A DNA stretch of 64,000 nt from Myrica gale (Eukaryota > Streptophyta > Magnoliopsida > Fagales > Myricaceae): positions 23,337,271 through 23,401,270 of the forward strand of contig OZ005608.1 in assembly GCA_963930655.1 (NCBI GenBank). Reading direction: 5' to 3'. The notes below the pieces were generated by a model. It searched no databases, was not told the DNA's origin, and worked only from the letters and a program-made list of their open reading frames with translations. Positions 1 through 11,244 of the stretch are shown piece after piece (the first letter of the stretch is position 1; every line of letters starts with the position of its first letter). The translations under genes were made by a program, and so were the position numbers.

Positions 1-215
1 TTTTTAGATGCGGGGATGCTTGAGTGTAAAAATTTTGGATATTGGGGTTTGAGAAATATTATAAAATAAAGATATGTTATGGGAATTAATGAAAAAGTGA
101 AGAGAGATAATATTTTTAATAAATATTATAATTATAATAAATTATGTTATGAATTTTTTATTATTAAATCCAAATAATTGGTTCCAAATAATTGTGACTC
201 AAACAAGTCCGTAAT
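1..215. repeat. MITE remnant at the window edge
   Basis: AT-rich block beginning inside the element with a G-rich arm (ggatattggggtttgag) and closing with a C-rich arm followed by gactcaaacaagtc. The same arrangement (AAACA-type ends, 'aaagtgaagagag' and 'ataatattt' core) recurs in either orientation near 10.5, 26.3, 36.7 and 45.4 kb, so it is one dispersed non-autonomous family. It has no coding capacity, and its left end lies outside the window. Confidence 0.5.
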
Positions 216-841
216 TAATGACAGAGTAGGTAAAAATTAAAGAAAAGGACGACATGCACGAAGCTTGACCCGATTAAGAGGAAGGAATGTTTCGACAATT
301 GCGAAACCGGGTGCCATAATATGTACCCATGTCCGCGATACTGTTAGACAAAATGTAATTTCAAGAGAGCAGATAGAAGCAAACGGTCTTACAACTCGGA
401 CAGGAGCAATCAAATAAAGTTACGGGAAGAGTACTTGCGGGACTTTTTTCCATCGACCCATGTCGATTTTCTTTGTCTCCAATACAAAGATATAATAAAG
501 ATATTTTTCTTTTGAGTATGATCCTCATCATTTTTCTTTGCTCGAGCCACTGTAAATGCTACACCTCTGTCGCGAGATGGCTCTTAACTTTACTCTGCTT
601 CTAAACAAGTTTCTGGCATCAAAACAGAGCATTCAATATAATACTCGTAACAATAAAAAAAGCATTATAAATAACTATAGCCCAAACTGCGGAATAGTTT
701 AGCATCAAAACAAAAATTCTTGTAGTAAGTTTCCTTGCTCCACACTCGTACAAAGTCTAGCATCATCGGAATAGTTTAAGTTTTTATTCACCAATATGAA
801 ACAATAATGGAAATTAGTATATATACGGTGAAGTTGCTTTA

Positions 842-1075
842 ACGTACCTTTCATTGCTAAGAGACTTATAGGACGAGAGCTTCAGCATATTGGTCCTAGG
901 CATATTGGTGGCTAGTAGGGAAGTACTTAGGCAAGAAGTAATTATTAATATAGTCGTTGCTGCCTATGGCAACAGAATATATGCATTTTCTTAGGTACTC
1001 TGCGGAGTTCTGATTTCCCAGCATGGTGTTGTCTTTGCTCCGCTGGATCCACGTGAAGAGGCTGTAGAGCACGCT
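842..1075 (-). pseudogene. GDSL esterase/lipase fragment (decayed)
   Basis: On the minus strand a short stretch reads LGNQNSAEYLRKC then IYSVAIGSNDYINNYFLPKY, which is the block around the conserved GSND motif of plant GDSL esterases/lipases. It then continues to a DQYAEALV segment. In-frame stops lie between the two parts and just after the second. No catalytic GDS block and no C-terminal DxxH block are visible nearby. I read it as a broken remnant of one middle exon. Plant GDSL lipases are normally about 350 residues and multi-exon, so this is not a functional gene. Confidence 0.6.
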
Positions 1076-1115
1076 AAACTTGGTGTTGGTCACGACACTG
1101 ACTGTCAATTCAAAA

Positions 1116-2498
1116 GCACTCCGATATGATTCAAGCAGAAGGAGAAGCCTTCATTCGCCTCGTGCATGTTGGAAGCTTGCGAAGGGCTAGAGAATTGAAC
1201 CCATAAGTTGTCATTTAAAATTTGTACTTACGTGGCTGTTGATTTGGAGCTGCTGTTAAGAGGATAGACAGAAGGCCGACGAAAGAGCTTATTTGTCAAA
1301 AGTAGAAAAATATAAGGTTGTTAAATTTGAAGTTTGAAATAGAAGGACTCAAATGCAAAAGGGGCATAAACCTAAGGATTAAACTGTCAAATTCCTTTAA
1401 AGTAAATGATAGTTATTCTTCAAATTATCACCCGTGTGATTTTTAGACTACTAATTTTAGAGATAGAGATTCTTTTTAATTTGATTGTTGAGTTAGATAG
1501 TCGGATTTAAAGAGAAATACAATAATTATGAGACGCGGTATGATATATAATTATTAGGGTTACTAATTATGTCTTCTTCTTTTTTTATATCTCGAATTCG
1601 ACCCGTGGATCCTTTTATCACTTAAATTATAGCTTAAAACACCTCATTTGTTATGTGTGCCCTATGTTTTGAAATATTTGAATTATGATTAAAATTTTAA
1701 TATTAGAAATTGGGGTAGCTTTGGTATTTTACATTATTTACACATGTATATATATATTTATTCCCAGCATAAACAAAGGCTTTTGTAATTGCAAATCTGG
1801 GGTCCCTGGAGCTAATGAAATTTTCTCCTCGCTTGGGAAGCATAGGTACCTACTCTTATTTTCTTTACCGCGTTTCTAGTTAGATCTTCTCTATCTTTTT
1901 AAATTTTTTTTTTTCTGTCAACTTCCAGCACTCTTTTCCTTTTATGTTCTCCTTCTTGAAGGAGAAAAGTAAAAAAAAAAACAGAGGATTTCTTAGGGGT
2001 TGTTTTTTTCTTCGGAGCTTGTTTTTGCTCAGGTTGATATGTTACTTCACTGCTGATCTTGATAGTCTTTAAAGTTTCACAGGCCCCTGATCATAATAGA
2101 CTATTTTGCTCCATTTCTCTCTCTCCCTCTCTTCTTTTACGTCTTGAATCTTGATCCCGGACCTATACTTTTGTTCCTCCTCCTCTCTGGCACCCACTAG
2201 TACTTTCCTAAAGTGCTAAGCCTACACAACCTTAATTCGGGGCTGTCCTAACTCACCTCTTTGGTCCTGCTTGCCTCTGTTCCTGTCTTATTTGCCGCTT
2301 TTGTGAAGCATTTGAGGCAAGGTAGTCCAAGACCCAGAAATGAGGTAAGTCTTCTGAGAAACGAAGGGGCAAAGGGTTTCTCACCGTCCCATTCCCCCTT
2401 ATAGAATTCACTTTCTTCCTCGATGTTGTTGTAAAAATTCATTTTTGTATCATCGTTCTGTTAGTCGAACGTAGTGACTAGTTGTTGGGTGTGCTTAA
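1116..2498. other. Spacer with no supported gene
   Basis: AT-rich spacer upstream of the ARID gene. A 64-codon open frame on the minus strand (2248-2442) ends at a GAG/gtgagt that looks like a splice donor. I do not recognise the peptide and found no partner exon, so I do not call it. The rest shows only homopolymer runs and CT-rich stretches, which may be 5' leader or promoter sequence of the ARID gene. Confidence 0.4.
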
Positions 2499-2506
2499 TA
2501 TATAAA
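2499..2506 (+). promoter_or_regulatory. TATA-like box upstream of the ARID gene
   Basis: TATATAAA lies 44 bases before the chosen ATG. If used, the leader would be very short, about 15-20 nt. The match is good but the spacing makes it uncertain, and an upstream start in the CT-rich region is equally possible. Confidence 0.3.
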
Positions 2507-2549
2507 CACAAGGCTAAAAAAAGACACAGAAAGAAACAAATCCAAGTTC

Positions 2550-5500
2550 ATGGCAGGATGCTCAATTGTAACTAATGGGTCTGCCTTAGATTGCGTTGAG
2601 ATAGTTAGTTGCTACCAAGGTAACGGTTGTTGTCTTGTTACTGATAATCCCGAAAAAGATGGTGCTGATGATTCTCAAGCTGACTCTACGGATAAACTAC
2701 GATGCCTCTTCGACCAGGTTCTTTCAGTTTTTCTGAAAGAGATTGTTAGTAGAGGTGTTATTAGGCCTGTTCCGGCAATGCTTGGTGACGGGCGCTCCCC
2801 GGATTTGTTTAGACTGTTTTGCGTGGTGAGGGAGAGGGGAGGCTTTGAAGTGGTGTCGGAGAAAAGGTCGTGGGCTTCTGTGGTGGCGGAATTGGGTTTG
2901 GATCTTAGAGTGACGCCTTCGGTGAAATTGATGTATTATAAGTACTTGATCGAGTTGGAGAAATGGTTCAAGCTAAGGTGTAGAGATAGGAAGCTGGGGA
3001 ATGGGCAGTGGGGATGTGAGGGGACTTTTGGTTTGTTATCTTTGGAGCTAGAGACAAAGTTTAGTGGTTTGTTAAACAATGGGCCGGGCAAAACGAAGAA
3101 AAAACATGTGGGAATTGTTTCATTGGAATCTTGCAAAAGTGAAACGTACATTGATATGGATATTGGGAAGATTGGATATGATTTTTCAGACAGCAATATG
3201 GCATGTAGGATACGGGACATTGGTAAAGGCCACGTCGATGCCGACAAAACTATTTATGATGACGACAAAGATGTTCTTAATGATGATGGCACTGATCACG
3301 TTATCCTGGATTCTAGTATTTCTGAGAAAGTATTTAATTGTCATAAGAGAAAGCGAGAGTCTTTAGCAGGAATGCTGAAGTGGGTGAATCAGATTGCAAA
3401 GCATCCTGAGGATCCTTCAATTGGGGTGGAGATGGTGCCATCTAACTGGAAGGAGTATGGAGGCAAAGAGTTCTGGGTCCAGGCAATCAGGGCAAGGGAA
3501 GCACTGTTGCTAAGAAGTCATGTCAATCCAAAAACTGAAGAATCTCTCTTGGAGGTATGTTCATCCTTTATTGGTATTTCTCCTTATGTTTTTGCTTCTT
3601 CTTTTTTTGTCTCACATTATTAATGCCTTAAGCAGAATCAATGTGCATGATATGATGCCTCAAGTCCTTGCAGAATATCACAAAACAAAATCAAATATAA
3701 GATCCCATCACTTAATGCTTTGCCATCAAACCGGTTTAAATCTTACACCCTCCGATCTGCAACCTCATACCCATCTAATAACTTGGTTGGGACTCTTAAC
3801 TTAGTGTCATATTTGTACATGATATGGCCTCTGTAACTATCATCCTCATACATAGTGAATTAGGCCAGGATATACTTGCAACACCAAAGTTTCAAGGTGG
3901 TAAATTAGTTAATACTGAATAACAATACATTAGGAGAACCATTGAAGATGTTTGCCCAAAAAGGAATCCATAGAATGGAGTCATTGTGGAACATTTACGC
4001 TTGGCGAGAGACACTGGTAAACATTTTGAGTGGCATGAATCTCTATGTTCTGTACAAATTTCATGATATTAAATGTCATTACCTGTTCGAATGCTATGTC
4101 TCAACTCTTGGTAGCCCTCTCCTAGTTCTTTTCTTCCAACTTACAGTATGCTGCATTCTTTGATTTTCCATGCACCTTTTAAATCATTTTAGGCACATCT
4201 ATCAACCCCTTATATTGCCTTTATTTCATATAGCACTTTTGAATCTCACTCTTCCATTATTAAATGCCAAATCTCTCACAGCATTTAGTTCTATATGGTG
4301 TAAAATGTTGAGGATAAGATTTTTACGGATATGTCAGAATCATGCTAGATTTTGGAGACATTTCTATTAAGCTCTTATCTAAAAATGGGTATTCTTTTGC
4401 AAATTTCTAATTTTTTTTATCAATATCTAAAATAGTTTATCTGGACTGACTTTATAGGTGCTAATTGTCCAAGTTTTTTTTTGGTTGCATATCCTTTTCT
4501 GTAAAATAATCTCGCTATCTCGATTGTTTTGGCCATTGTCAACAAACATAACTTGCAATAGTTGGATTTGGTTAGAGGTATAAGTTGTATCTATCCATAC
4601 CAATTTGATATTCATTATGGACAAATTGAGTCTTATCCCGATTATTTGAGATCAGCTTCTAAGTCTTTTGATGTGGAAAATATATTGTGCTCTCCTGTTG
4701 TCAAGCCATAATTTCAGTTGTTGTTTACTGTTCAAAGTCTGACACATGCCCTTTCTTGTCTTGATCAAAATGCGAGAACGATTGTGTAGCTCCTCTGACC
4801 AGTCACATAATGCCACTTCGTCACTAAATTGATGATGCACCATCCTTTCCTCCATCCAAATGCCTTTGTAGTGGTTGGTGGAGATGCTCGGTCAACTTAG
4901 CGGTGTAATGTAGAATGTATCTCCGAAAAAGCATCTCTCACCATTAACTCAACTTTAATACCATATAAAGCTGCAAGCATCTCCCTGAATCATGGCCACT
5001 AGTTTGTGAAGGAATAAAACGCAAATTAAGAAAGCTAAACTTCTCAAGCTCCGAACTCACTCCTCACATCTGCCAGCACAGAAAAATTGTTTCCTTAGAA
5101 CATCCTGTTGTAAAGTACCATCTGAATATAGAATTTCATGAGTTCAGAATCCTATCTACAATATCAGCAAACAGTTGCCCGCTGCATGGGATAAATTGAC
5201 AAACAACTTAAATGTTAAGAAGGCATAATGCAGATGTACTTGGACCCAATCCCCCGCATATGCACCTATTTGTCTCCAAAAATCTCAAGCCCTCTCTCTC
5301 TTGCTCTTCCTTCGTCTCTATATTTAGGGGGAGTGTTTGCTAGCCTTCATATATACTGGCTCAAACTCCTGATCCATATTATAAAGGCTTTCAATAGCCT
5401 CCAATTACTGACATTGTTTTGATCTGCCAACTGTCTTTTCTATAAAGTATAATTCTTCTTGTGTTTACAGTGGTTTTTGTTGCATGGGCACAAGGGCATT

Positions 5501-6812
5501 AGCAAACTCTGGAAATAGGAGGTACAAAGACCAGAAGTTTAAGTCATTGAGTTCTCAACATGTTTAACCTCTTAGCTATCAAGAAAAGGTTTCATAATGA
5601 AGAGTTCTTAATAGGTGCTCTATCTATTTGGTATGAAATAATATTACTTGGTCCATATTACATTAACGGTCTGAATCAGAAGAGGCCAAAGTGCACCCCT
5701 CTACGTATGATGATACCAGTGCTTCTTTGCCACCAGTCAGCAGTCCTGGTTGCTAGGTCACTAGTAACAAATGCTGGTTATAGGACAGAAAGAGTGAGAG
5801 TTGAAGTAAATGGATTCTCAATGTGTAACTTTTAGCTATCAAGTAAAAGGTCCATGATGAACGCTTATTAATAGCTGCTATGCTTGTTGTGTATGTAAAT
5901 ATATTACTTTGTCAATTTCACCTTGAGAGTTTCCACTTGCAGAAGAGGCCAAAGGTGCACCCCTCTATATATGAGGATAGCGGTTGTCCTAATCACCATT
6001 TCACAGAGAGGTTAAGATACAGCGAAAGGGTTCCTGCTCTGGTGAAATGTCGTGCATGTTCTTGTTGCAATTCATGTTCAGCCACCCAAAGTAAGTTTAG
6101 CCCGCACAAGATAGAGTTGGATAGTGATCCCAAGGAGCAAGAACCTGTTGCTGATGATACATCAGTCCCAAATATGATAGTTAGCTCAGCTGGGGATAAT
6201 TCCCCTCAAAAGCAGGTTCGGGTGGATTCTCACCTTCAAGCTGAGGTCCCTGAATGGACTGGTGTGGTTTCGGAGGGTGAATCTAAGTGGCTAGGGACCT
6301 GTGTATGGCCTTTGGAACATGAAACGCATCATCCACCAATTGAAACAAATCCCATTGGGATGGGGAGGCTGGATTCCTGCAGCTGTCGGCTCCCAAGTTC
6401 TGTTGAATGTGTCAGATTTCATATAGCTGAGAGGAGGATGAAATTAAAGCGTGAACTGGGTCCGGTATTTTATCATTGGAAATTTGATCGTATGGGTGAG
6501 GAAGTTTCGCTTCAGTGGACAACTGTTGAAGAACAGAGATTTAAAGATATGGTAAGGTCAAATCTTTGGGACAAGGCATTCAAGCGCTTTCCAAGGAAGA
6601 GAAGGGAAAACCTGGTGAGCTATTACTTCAACGTATTTCTTGTCCAGCGTAGAAGATATCAGAATCATGTGAATCCAAGTAGTATTGACAGTGATGATGA
6701 TGAGTCAGAGTTTGGATCTTTAAGTGACAGTTTTGGAAACGAAGCATTGAAGGTTCCAGGCCTCAGTTTTCTAGCATGTTCTGAAAATAAGCAATGCACT
6801 GATTTCGAGTAG
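2550..6812 (+). CDS. ARID1/2: ARID/BRIGHT domain protein with ELM2-SANT-like C-terminus
   Basis: Two coding exons, 2550-3554 and 5943-6812, joined in phase 0 (GAG/gtatgt donor, cacttgcag acceptor), give about 624 residues. Residues 51-140 form an ARID DNA-binding domain (LRCLFDQVL through MYYKYLIELEKWF). A conserved block WKEYGGKEFWVQAIRAREAL follows near the end of exon 1. Exon 2 opens with KRPKVHPSIYED, has a Cys-rich patch (CRACSCCNSC), an ELM2-like VPEWTGVVSE region and a SANT-like WTTVEEQRFKDMV to FPRKRRENLVSYYFNVFLVQRR segment. This order matches the plant ARID proteins At2g46040 and At4g11400, which are nuclear chromatin-associated regulators. The 2.4-kb intron carries a decayed duplicate of the exon 2 start, and a broken copy of exon 1 lies at 23.2 kb. 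The start is the first ATG and is followed directly by the conserved frame. Confidence 0.87.
5487..5976 (+). repeat. Tandem duplication inside the ARID intron covering the exon 2 splice acceptor
   Basis: Two degenerate units about 263 bp apart: unit 1 at about 5487-5725 and unit 2 at about 5750-5976. Both contain 'ttctcaa.gtgt', 'tagctatcaag.aaaaggt', a Pyr-rich tract and cagaagaggccaaag followed by tgcacccctct. Unit 2 holds the true exon 2 start. Unit 1 keeps a cag before AAGAGGCCAAAG but lacks one G after it, so use of that acceptor would shift the frame. It is therefore a dead or cryptic exon start. Confidence 0.75.
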
Positions 6813-8350
6813 GCAAAGGGGTGAAATTGGATTTCATCACTGTGATCAGAGGTTTGATTTGACCCTTAAGAGTGAACAACATGACTTTGCCCCTGGTCAA
6901 ATTTCTGTAAAATACTTTTTTTTGGCTCATGTTCACAGATACATCTTCTCTCTCCGTCAGTTTTTTTGTGAGATAAGGCTGACTCTCATGTTTGACACAA
7001 TTTTGAGGAGAAGTTATGCCAATGGCGATGGTCATGAAAGCCGAGCTTTGTGGGTTTCTTGATCGAGTAATTTTGGTTGCCGCAGTATCAGTTCGTGAAG
7101 CTGTACTATAGATCTGGATGCTGCATTGTGAATACTCTTACTACCAGGTACTACAGTTAGTGCCACCTAGGGCGTACCTATTCCATATAGATAGGGGAAG
7201 GAAGAGAGAGTCAGAGATAGAGGTTAGAATGGAAGTTGTCGTTTTGTCCTTCTGAATCAACTATCAAGTGCTCCATAATGTGAATTATTTGTATCATGTT
7301 TGAAAGTTTTGGTCCTTCTTTTCGTGTGTTGGCCTCTACACGTGCATGGTTTTCGATTTCATTGAAACTGGCAAATTGCATTTTTTTTCCATCATAAATT
7401 ATGAGGTTATTTGTATGGTTTTTTTTCAAAATTTAAATTGGAGGAATCGAGCCCTTAAACTACAGTCATTGTAATGCCTCCTTTTGTTAAAGGTTCACCA
7501 ATCTCTGATATTTTGAATAGTAAACTAGATTAGCACATGACAGTGTGTTCATTTCTTTTAAGTTTAGAGGGGAACATCGTTTTTACCTACTAATTAACAC
7601 ACGTTTTGTACTTTGTACCTTAAACTATGTTTTGTACTTTGCACTTTAAACTATCAGTCTATTGTGTTTGAGACATTACACTTACAAATTACTATCCTAT
7701 CCTAATATATTGCACCATCAGTCAATTAATTATATTGAAAATGACCTTTAAAAAAAAGAGAAATAGGCAATGTCGATAGTCCCTTTAACGAAGTCAAGCA
7801 AGTCATAAGGGTTTTGAAAAGTAGTTTACGTGAATTTTTTTATTGAAATCAATTTCTGTAAAATAACGTGTCTTTTTATGGTGGATAGAAATAGATTAGT
7901 GTATTTAGAATTTGGTCATCATATATGCTGTATATAACATCTTTAAGATTAAATGATAAGGTATGAATACAATTGTGTAACAGTGCATTTATTTTTAAAA
8001 AAATTATATTGGTGTTAAAAAATAGAGGGTATTATAATTGGTAGATTAAAGATAAAATAAAAAGTAAAATTTCAAAGTGTGTTCGATAAAATTAAAATTT
8101 TTACTTACCGACCGCCATGTTAGTAACGTAGAGCATATACAAACCTACCTTTTTTTTTACCCTATAACCTGAAGATATGTCTCCCAAACCATAAAGGATA
8201 GGTAGATGATTTCGTGGAAGTAATCTTTCAGCATAATAGAATATACCAATACCAACATCTTTGAGAGTGGATCGTGATTTTCAAAAGCTTTTAGCAAGTA
8301 GAATACTCTTAGGATAACTTTGCCACAAAGTTCTAATAATCTTAATTATT
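6813..8350. other. 3' flank of the ARID gene and AT-rich spacer
   Basis: The first few hundred bases are probably 3' UTR. From about 7600 the sequence resembles one arm of the foldback family described at 42.4 kb (gagacattacacttacaaa, then atattgcaccatc), suggesting a partial, decayed copy. No open frame here has protein-like character. Confidence 0.4.
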
Positions 8351-8684
8351 GGGGAAATTTATTTTTTAGTTCTTAGGTTTTGGGCACTTTTTATTTTAGT
8401 CATTCACTTTCAACTTTTAAATTTTTAGTCATTGAGTTTTCTTTGTTTGACAAAATAGTCCTTCCGTCAGTCTTTCGTCCATATGTTTAACGGAGTTCTC
8501 TGACACGTCAGCAAATTTGAAGCGGTCGACCGCTTCATGTTCCATTAAGCGTATGAACGACAGACTGACGGAAGAACCATTTCATCAGAAAAATAAAACT
8601 CAATGACTAAAAATTTGAAAGTTGAAAGTGAATGACTAAAATGAAAAAGTGTCCAAAACATAAGGACTAAAATGTCATTTTTCC
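8351..8684. mobile_element. Foldback MITE, 334 bp, nearly all inverted repeat
   Basis: The left end GGGGAAATTTATTTTTTAG and the right end CTAAAATGTCATTTTTCC are inverted copies, and the arms stay complementary to the centre, which is the perfect 20-bp palindrome TGAAGCGGTCGACCGCTTCA at 8518-8537. The flanks (ttaattatt and ttattatta) resemble but do not match as a target duplication. It has no open frame. The long arms suggest a Mutator-type non-autonomous element, though the superfamily is inferred. Confidence 0.75.
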
Positions 8685-9237
8685 TTATTATTACTTGGAA
8701 GTAATCAAATGTAGAGGTCTATGTTAACCCCTTTTTATTTTAATAATTTCCCCCCCGAAAATTATATTCTTTAGTTGCATCCCTTGTCTTTATATAGCTT
8801 TATAAATTAATACGATCCTCAGAAGCTAATGTCAAAACGTAGGGCTTATCTCCTTGTTTTTATTTCCTTGTACGACCCTCAGCAAGAAGACAAGATAAAG
8901 AAGGCGACCTCTAAAGTAAGATAAATTCTCTCATTGTTTTTTATTTCCTTGTGGGCCGCCACGACTGACCCAATTTCCTATTTGATATATTTTTCTTTTA
9001 AGTTTTTATTTTGTATTTAAAAAATAATAATGAGAAACAATTCACTACAACTTCAAATAAAAAAAAATTTGGTCACAGGCTCTTAAAAAAATTGGTAAAA
9101 GTGAAGAGATTATTTGAATAATTCACATATTTTTATTTATTATTATTATTTTGATAAAAATAGATAGATTTGATAGAGATATTATATTATTAGACCAAGA
9201 TGAAAATTGTAGGACTCACTGTTTGTATTGGTTATGG

Positions 9238-9608
9238 GTAATAATGTAAACTTCTTACCTTTAAAATAATCATTTCTCCGCCCACAGGTTTAAAGAAGAG
9301 GTAAAATTAGCACACGTTTTTGACTGAGTAATTTTTGTTTGATAACTGGATCAACTCCTTGCATCATTCATCTTTTGTATTGGGATTCTTCTTAGGTTCT
9401 TCTGGGAATTATCTGACGGCTCAAGATTCATTTTAGAAATGTGTCCTGCACATCCAAAGATTTTGAGCTGTAAGATTAATCCCTAGAAAAACATGAGAAG
9501 AATCTCAATTATTTCTCTTTTGTATACATATTTTTTTTGTAATAATGTAAACTTCTTACCTTTAAAATAATCATTTCTCCACCCACATGTTCAAAGAAGA
9601 TGTAAAAT
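9238..9608. repeat. 70-bp direct repeats flanking a small hairpin element
   Basis: GTAATAATGTAAACTTCTTA and the next ~50 bases occur at 9238-9307 and again at 9539-9608 with few differences. Between them, about 9376-9512 forms an imperfect hairpin: ttgggattcttctt pairs with gagaagaatctcaa, and ttctgggaatt...ggctcaa pairs with ttgagct...ccctagaa. The hairpin looks like a small MITE, and the flanking copies look like a local duplication. Confidence 0.6.
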
Positions 9609-10506
9609 GTTAATTCGCTTCATAATTAATGGACAAAATCAACTTCACTCCCTCAATTATTATTACTTCCGTCTAAATCAGACGTTAAGTCAAATAGAAA
9701 TTATGCAAAATGATCGAAAATATCACTGCAAAACAATTTTAATAATTAAATAAATAATAATAAAAGGTATAGCTTGCAAAACGTTGCTAGTTCATAATAA
9801 TTTAGGTTACTATTTTTAACGAAGAGACTAGCTTCAAAAAAAAATTTCCCTCGTGCAACCTAAATGGCAGACTCTACAACTCAGCCCCACAACCTAGAGT
9901 GATCAGAAGTGAGGTAGAGCTAAAAAATAAAACAGAAATTAAGGAAAAAATCCCCTTAGTCTGCATTATATATATATATTTTTTTTTCTAAAAAAGTATA
10001 TAAATCATCAGGGGAGCTACTGCTGGCCTAGGCCTGCCCCACATGGTGTCTTTATTTAATTGGTGTGCACAGTTCCAATCCTATAGTTTTATATGTGGTA
10101 AGTCTAGAGCTTATTTATTTAATTTGAATTTGGTATATCAGGTGACCTCTCAACTATTAAGCTAGCTCCGGAAGGGGGCGGTTACGCATTATATTCTTTT
10201 GGTATAAAAGTACGCTTTTAACCTTCAATGAGAGTAAACGACAATAAAATTGGAAAGTAGAGCAAGATTCTGATTCAATGATAGCCCCCACCCACATCAG
10301 CAGAATAAATTACATTAAAATATATCTTTTGGTAAGTAAAATTTTTTCACCTTTTTCATCAAAGAAGCTCTTTTAAATCATTTCTATACTTTTCATAAAT
10401 TTTAATAAAAAATAATTTACAAACAATAAAATTCAATCTCTCAAAATTTTATTCTAAAAAGTTAAAGTATGAAAATTTTAGTTTGCTAAGTATTATCTAA
10501 ATTTGT
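9609..10506. other. AT-rich spacer, nothing identified
   Basis: Poly-A and TA-rich tracts (for example the TA run near 9967) with no coding-like frame and no recognisable element ends. Confidence 0.4.
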
Positions 10507-10713
10507 GGACATGTTTGAACTCCAAATAATTAGCCCCAATTATTTGAGGTTAATATTAAAAAATTTATCAAATAATATTTTTTTATTATAATATTTATTA
10601 AAAATCTTCTATCTATATTTTTTTATCAATTCCCATAAAATATCTTTACTTTTTCACAAATAATAATATTTTACAAATTACGATACCCAAAATTTTCACA
10701 CTCAGACAATACC
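10507..10713. mobile_element. MITE of the window's main family
   Basis: Starts GGACATGTTTGAACTCCAAA and ends TACCCAAAATTTTCACACTC plus agaca. The interior (aataatattt, ttttttatcaattcccata, ctttttcacaaata) matches the element cut by the window start, in the opposite orientation. Non-coding. Confidence 0.55.
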
Positions 10714-11091
10714 GCAATAAATCATACTGACTGTTATGTAGTAATGTAGTTCTAGACAAATTACAAATATGAGGATTTATTTTATATTTTAGAAAATTAA
10801 GTTTTTTTTAATTAAGCCTAACCAATAATCGTCATCTGACATCATTTCAGATCAGAATTCAACCTAAAATTATATTTTATTCGAATTTCGAAAATTTGAA
10901 ACAGCCTGATAATATTTTATCCCACTTGTCAGATTTTGTTTCAAAAATGAGAGATTTTTTTAAGGTGTTAAAATCTTTCCGAAATCTCAATTAACTTTTT
11001 GACCCAAACAAAAAGTACAACAGTAACTGCGGAGACCTTTTATCTCATCAAGTTATTTTCACTTGAAAAGAGTCGGCTAGTTGCGTACACC

Positions 11092-11097
11092 TATAAA
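11092..11097 (+). promoter_or_regulatory. TATA box of the E2 gene
   Basis: TATAAA within cacctataaatactcc, followed by a C/T-rich stretch, 148 bases before the start codon. Spacing and composition fit a plant core promoter with a leader of about 120 nt. Confidence 0.5.
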
Positions 11098-11244
11098 TAC
11101 TCCTCCTCTCACTCATTGATGTCCGAACAGCTTTTGTTTGTAGAAAGCGCTCGATATCTCTTCCAACCTATACACAACTTTTTCAGCCTCTCAACAAATC
11201 CCACGACCAGAAAAGGGAAAACTAGAAATATTTTTTTAAAAAAA

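Noticed and set aside
2248-2442. Minus-strand 64-codon frame with a good splice donor
   Set aside because: Protein not recognised and no second exon found towards lower coordinates.
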